A stretch of 64,000 nucleotides of DNA, from assembly GCA_023400235.1 (NCBI GenBank), contig JAEXFI010000004.1, positions 19,236 through 83,235 on the forward strand, in the 5' to 3' direction. The translations under genes were made by a program, and so were the position numbers. The stretch's first letter is position 1, and the number at the start of each line of letters is the position of its first letter. Shown in pieces: positions 62,157-64,000 of this stretch. The stretch is from Bacillota bacterium. GTDB lineage: Bacteria; Bacillota; Clostridia; Acetivibrionales; DSM-1351. The notes beneath the pieces were generated by a model. That model ran no database searches and had not been told where the DNA came from. It saw only the letters and a program-made list of their open reading frames with translations.

Positions 62157-63329
62157 TTATTTTATGCTGGAAATGAAGTCTTCAACTGCTGCTCTATTCT
62201 CATATACGTAATCCATGTCCTCACCAATTGCAACTTTTTTCCACTCATCAAAAGAGATATCTCCAGCATACGGCAAAGATGTATTGGCATTGTAATCCCC
62301 AACATTTTTTGACCAGAAGGACCAGCCCTCTTCACTCAGCATATATTCTACAAAGAGCTTTGCCGCATTTTTATGCTGCGCATCCTTCAAAATAATTGAG
62401 TAAATTGGATAATACCAGCCCACCATAGGACTCATTTCTGTATTCATAGCAAGTGCCAGATCTTTTTCTGCTGCTGTGGCAAATCTCTGGACCGAGAAGA
62501 ATCCCAGCCATGTATTTTTTTGACCTTTGGCACCTACAGCTTCTGATATTTTAGTGTCGGAAGTTCCCAGTACAACACCATTGCTATACATCATTTTAAT
62601 AAATTCATACCCTGCATTATCTGTCGTTAAAGTAATTTCTTTACCATAATATTTCTGGTAAGCCTCTGCCATTTTTGCAGCATTGTCTTCTGAGGTAAGC
62701 ATTGACAAGAAGTTGAAATTGACACCTTCCGAAGTAGGATCTTTCATTGAGAAAAGACCTTTATATTTCGGGTCTGTAACCATCCAGATATTTGTAAGAT
62801 ATGGAGTATTACCTGTTTTTTCATTATTATAGATAAATGCTTTTGCGGAATATTCAAAAACGCTTAAGCTCATATCCTTATTACCTGTAAGTGAACCTAA
62901 TCTGTCGCTGGACCAGTTATAAATATATCCCGGTGAAACTAATTCTGCTTTAATTCTTGCTCCATCCTGTGCGAAAATAAGATCGGCACTATTAGCAATC
63001 TTTGACTGGCACTCGGTGGATACTTTATCCATAAGTTCTGTCTCTCCAAGCTGCGTCCACTCCACCGTGATTCCATATTTCTCTTGAAAAGCGGCTGCTG
63101 CTTTTTCAAGATAGCTATGTACTCCATAGACTCTTAAGGTACCTTCTGCTTTTGCTGCCGCAATTAGTTCTTCCTGTGACAGCTCTGTCTCTTTTACTGT
63201 CTCTGTGGATATGGCTTCTGTTTTTGTAGCACTTTCATTTGTTGCATTATTACCACTTCCACACCCCGACAGCATTGTTGTTGCCACAATTGTCCCACAC
63301 AATAAAGCACATAATAATTTCAGCTTCAT
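62157..63329 (-). CDS. ABC importer substrate-binding lipoprotein (Fbp/AfuA-like)
   Basis: The 390-residue protein has a lipoprotein signal peptide with the lipobox LSGC (Cys near 23) and a Ser/Thr/Glu-rich spacer. The type II binding-protein fold begins with AAKAEGTLRVYGVHSYLEKAAA, a start typical of the iron/phosphonate/hexose-phosphate branch. With the aldolases and RpiR regulator, the ligand is most likely a phosphorylated sugar, as for AfuA, which binds hexose and heptulose phosphates. That is inference. GGGGAGG precedes the ATG. It is the first gene of the operon. Confidence 0.88.
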   Translation of the reverse strand: MKLKLLCALLCGTIVATTMLSGCGSGNNATNESATKTEAISTETVKETELSQEELIAAAKAEGTLRVYGVHSYLEKAAAAFQEKYGITVEWTQLGETELMDKVSTECQSKIANSADLIFAQDGARIKAELVSPGYIYNWSSDRLGSLTGNKDMSLSVFEYSAKAFIYNNEKTGNTPYLTNIWMVTDPKYKGLFSMKDPTSEGVNFNFLSMLTSEDNAAKMAEAYQKYYGKEITLTTDNAGYEFIKMMYSNGVVLGTSDTKISEAVGAKGQKNTWLGFFSVQRFATAAEKDLALAMNTEMSPMVGWYYPIYSIILKDAQHKNAAKLFVEYMLSEEGWSFWSKNVGDYNANTSLPYAGDISFDEWKKVAIGEDMDYVYENRAAVEDFISSIK

Positions 63330-63378
63330 TTTCCTAACCTCCCCATTTTATTTGCAGATGTTTCTTGGTTACAACGTA

Positions 63379-63407
63379 ATTATAGTCCTCATGAAATAAA
63401 ATGTCAA
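63379..63407 (-). promoter_or_regulatory. Consensus sigma-A promoter of the importer/aldolase operon
   Basis: On the minus strand TTGACA (63402-63407) and TATAAT (63379-63384) are separated by exactly 17 bases. Both boxes match the consensus perfectly. The promoter lies about 50 bp upstream of the binding-protein start codon. Confidence 0.88.
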
Positions 63408-63438
63408 CGTTATTGTGTAATAATATTTTATTTCATGA
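63389..63438. promoter_or_regulatory. 14-bp inverted repeat overlapping the operon promoter, candidate RpiR operator
   Basis: TCATGAAATAAAAT (63389-63402) and ATTTTATTTCATGA (63425-63438) are perfect inverted arms 22 bp apart. One arm fills the spacer between the -35 and -10 boxes; the other lies just upstream of -35. Occupancy would block RNA polymerase. RpiR-family operators are often palindromes with TGAAA-type half-sites, so the downstream RpiR gene product is the best candidate. Confidence 0.7.
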
Positions 63439-63712
63439 TATATTTTTAGATATTCTGTCTATATAATTAATATTTTAACGACGTTTTTTGTCTAATTTTA
63501 TTTGCTCATGTAATTTTATTTTACGGAGCTTTATATTTGTTTTACCTGTACTTTTAATACTTCTATCATTGTATTTTCTTTCCCAACATGTTTTTTGGTT
63601 ATAAGATAGTACATTTGTCAAAGGCTCAAGAACTTGGGCATATTGTATTTATTGTATTCAATCCTATCCAACCTGCACATGCTGCATAACCTGCTTTATG
63701 AAATTGAATGCA

Positions 63713-63760
63713 CAAAAAAAGAGCGTGGAGCGGAGGTTTTTGCCTCCGAGCTCCTTGCTC
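63713..63760 (-). terminator. Second rRNA-operon terminator
   Basis: A long hairpin (GAGC..GGAGC.GGAGG / CCTCC.GCTCC..GCTC, 63721-63760) is followed on the minus strand by TTTTTTT (63714-63720). It backs up the terminator nearest the 5S gene. Confidence 0.88.
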
Positions 63761-63832
63761 TATTATGTGTTTAAAATCGTTAGTTATTACTGCCGGAGAA
63801 GATATTCTAAAAAATATTCTCTCTTCCAAATT

Positions 63833-63873
63833 ATAATAAAACAAGCCTTCGTGCTATTAGCACAGAAGGCTTG
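63833..63873 (-). terminator. Rho-independent terminator directly after 5S rRNA
   Basis: The stem CAAGCCTTC-GTGCT / AGCAC-a-GAAGGCTTG (63842-63873) has a 3-base loop and one bulge. On the minus strand it is followed by TTTTATTAT. Confidence 0.93.
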
Positions 63874-63880
63874 ATATAAA

Positions 63881-63996
63881 TCTGGCAGAGACTTACTTTC
63901 CCGGGCCGTGTCCAGCCAAGTATTATCAGCACTGAGATGCTTAACTGCCGTGTTCGGTATGGGAACGGGTGTGGCCATCTCGTCATTTCCACCAGA
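63881..63996 (-). rRNA. rrf: 5S ribosomal RNA
   Basis: The minus strand reads as a 116-nt 5S rRNA. The terminal stem TCTGG/CCAGA pairs the two ends. The internal block CACCCGTTCCCATACCGAAC, then ACGGCAGTTAAGC, is the conserved 5S core. The rest of the rRNA operon lies beyond the right edge. Confidence 0.97.
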
Positions 63997-64000
63997 AAAT

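Larger units (their letters stand above)
63330..63712. other. AT-rich promoter region of the importer operon
   Basis: No gene is seen in this stretch. It contains the sigma-A promoter and inverted repeat listed separately. The rest up to the rRNA terminators is AT-rich. Confidence 0.5.

Noticed and set aside
63875..64000. tRNA gene next to the 5S rRNA
   Set aside because: The bases are fully accounted for by the 5S rRNA and its terminator; no cloverleaf is seen.

Overview
The window is low-GC Firmicutes DNA, most likely from an anaerobic clostridium. The evidence is the gene order priA-def-fmt-DUF116-zinc peptidase-rsmB-rlmN-prpC-prkC-rsgA, strong AGGAGG-type ribosome binding sites, consensus sigma-A promoters and a BspA-type surface protein. 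A Ruminiclostridium-like genus is a guess. Almost all genes lie on the minus strand, so operons read right to left.

Region 1 (1-12.8 kb) is a housekeeping operon for translation quality, peptide deformylation, replication restart and PASTA kinase/phosphatase signalling. Upstream of it lie a Gx (heptaprenyl diphosphate synthase component I-like) membrane protein and a NusG-domain-II protein. Region 2 (12.8-17 kb) holds an NDH-2/DoxX fusion on the plus strand, a nested palindrome, an OB-fold DNA-binding protein and a membrane-anchored Mrr-like remnant.

Region 3 (17.1-44.3 kb, possibly to 45.6 kb) is the main attraction: a hybrid lipo-NRPS/PKS cluster. In transcription order it encodes FAAL-T-C-A(Gly?)-T, KS-AT-KR-DH-T, a MATE exporter, KS with a dead AT remnant and T, a membrane-anchored penicillin-acylase-family hydrolase, a 6-phosphogluconate-dehydrogenase-like enzyme, a C-A-T-T-E-like NRPS whose A domain is split by a complete ThiF/MoeB-type E1 domain, and a PP-loop ATPase with two CxxC pairs. 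No thioesterase is present. The layout suggests an N-acylated pro-compound that is exported and deacylated outside the membrane (prodrug logic), with unusual adenylation, amidation or sulfur chemistry at the final NRPS. Several gene junctions in this cluster, and one outside it, carry a two-hairpin repeat family whose stems covary and which lies between the stop codon of one gene and the ribosome binding site of the next.

Region 4 (44.4-56.1 kb) has a GT2 glycosyltransferase, a polytopic GT-C-like protein, a structured 150-bp inverted-repeat element, a chemoreceptor, a Tet(M)-like ribosomal GTPase fused to a Rae1/YacP-type NYN nuclease domain, a leucine-rich-repeat surface protein, and a divergent HxlR/pyridoxamine-oxidase pair.

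Region 5 (56.2-63.5 kb) is an RpiR-regulated operon. It encodes an Fbp/Afu-type ABC importer (binding protein, fused double permease, ATPase) and two class II aldolases, probably for uptake and cleavage of a phosphorylated sugar. A perfect sigma-A promoter overlapped by a 14-bp inverted repeat drives it. The window ends with a 5S rRNA gene and two terminators, the tail of an rRNA operon lying to the right.
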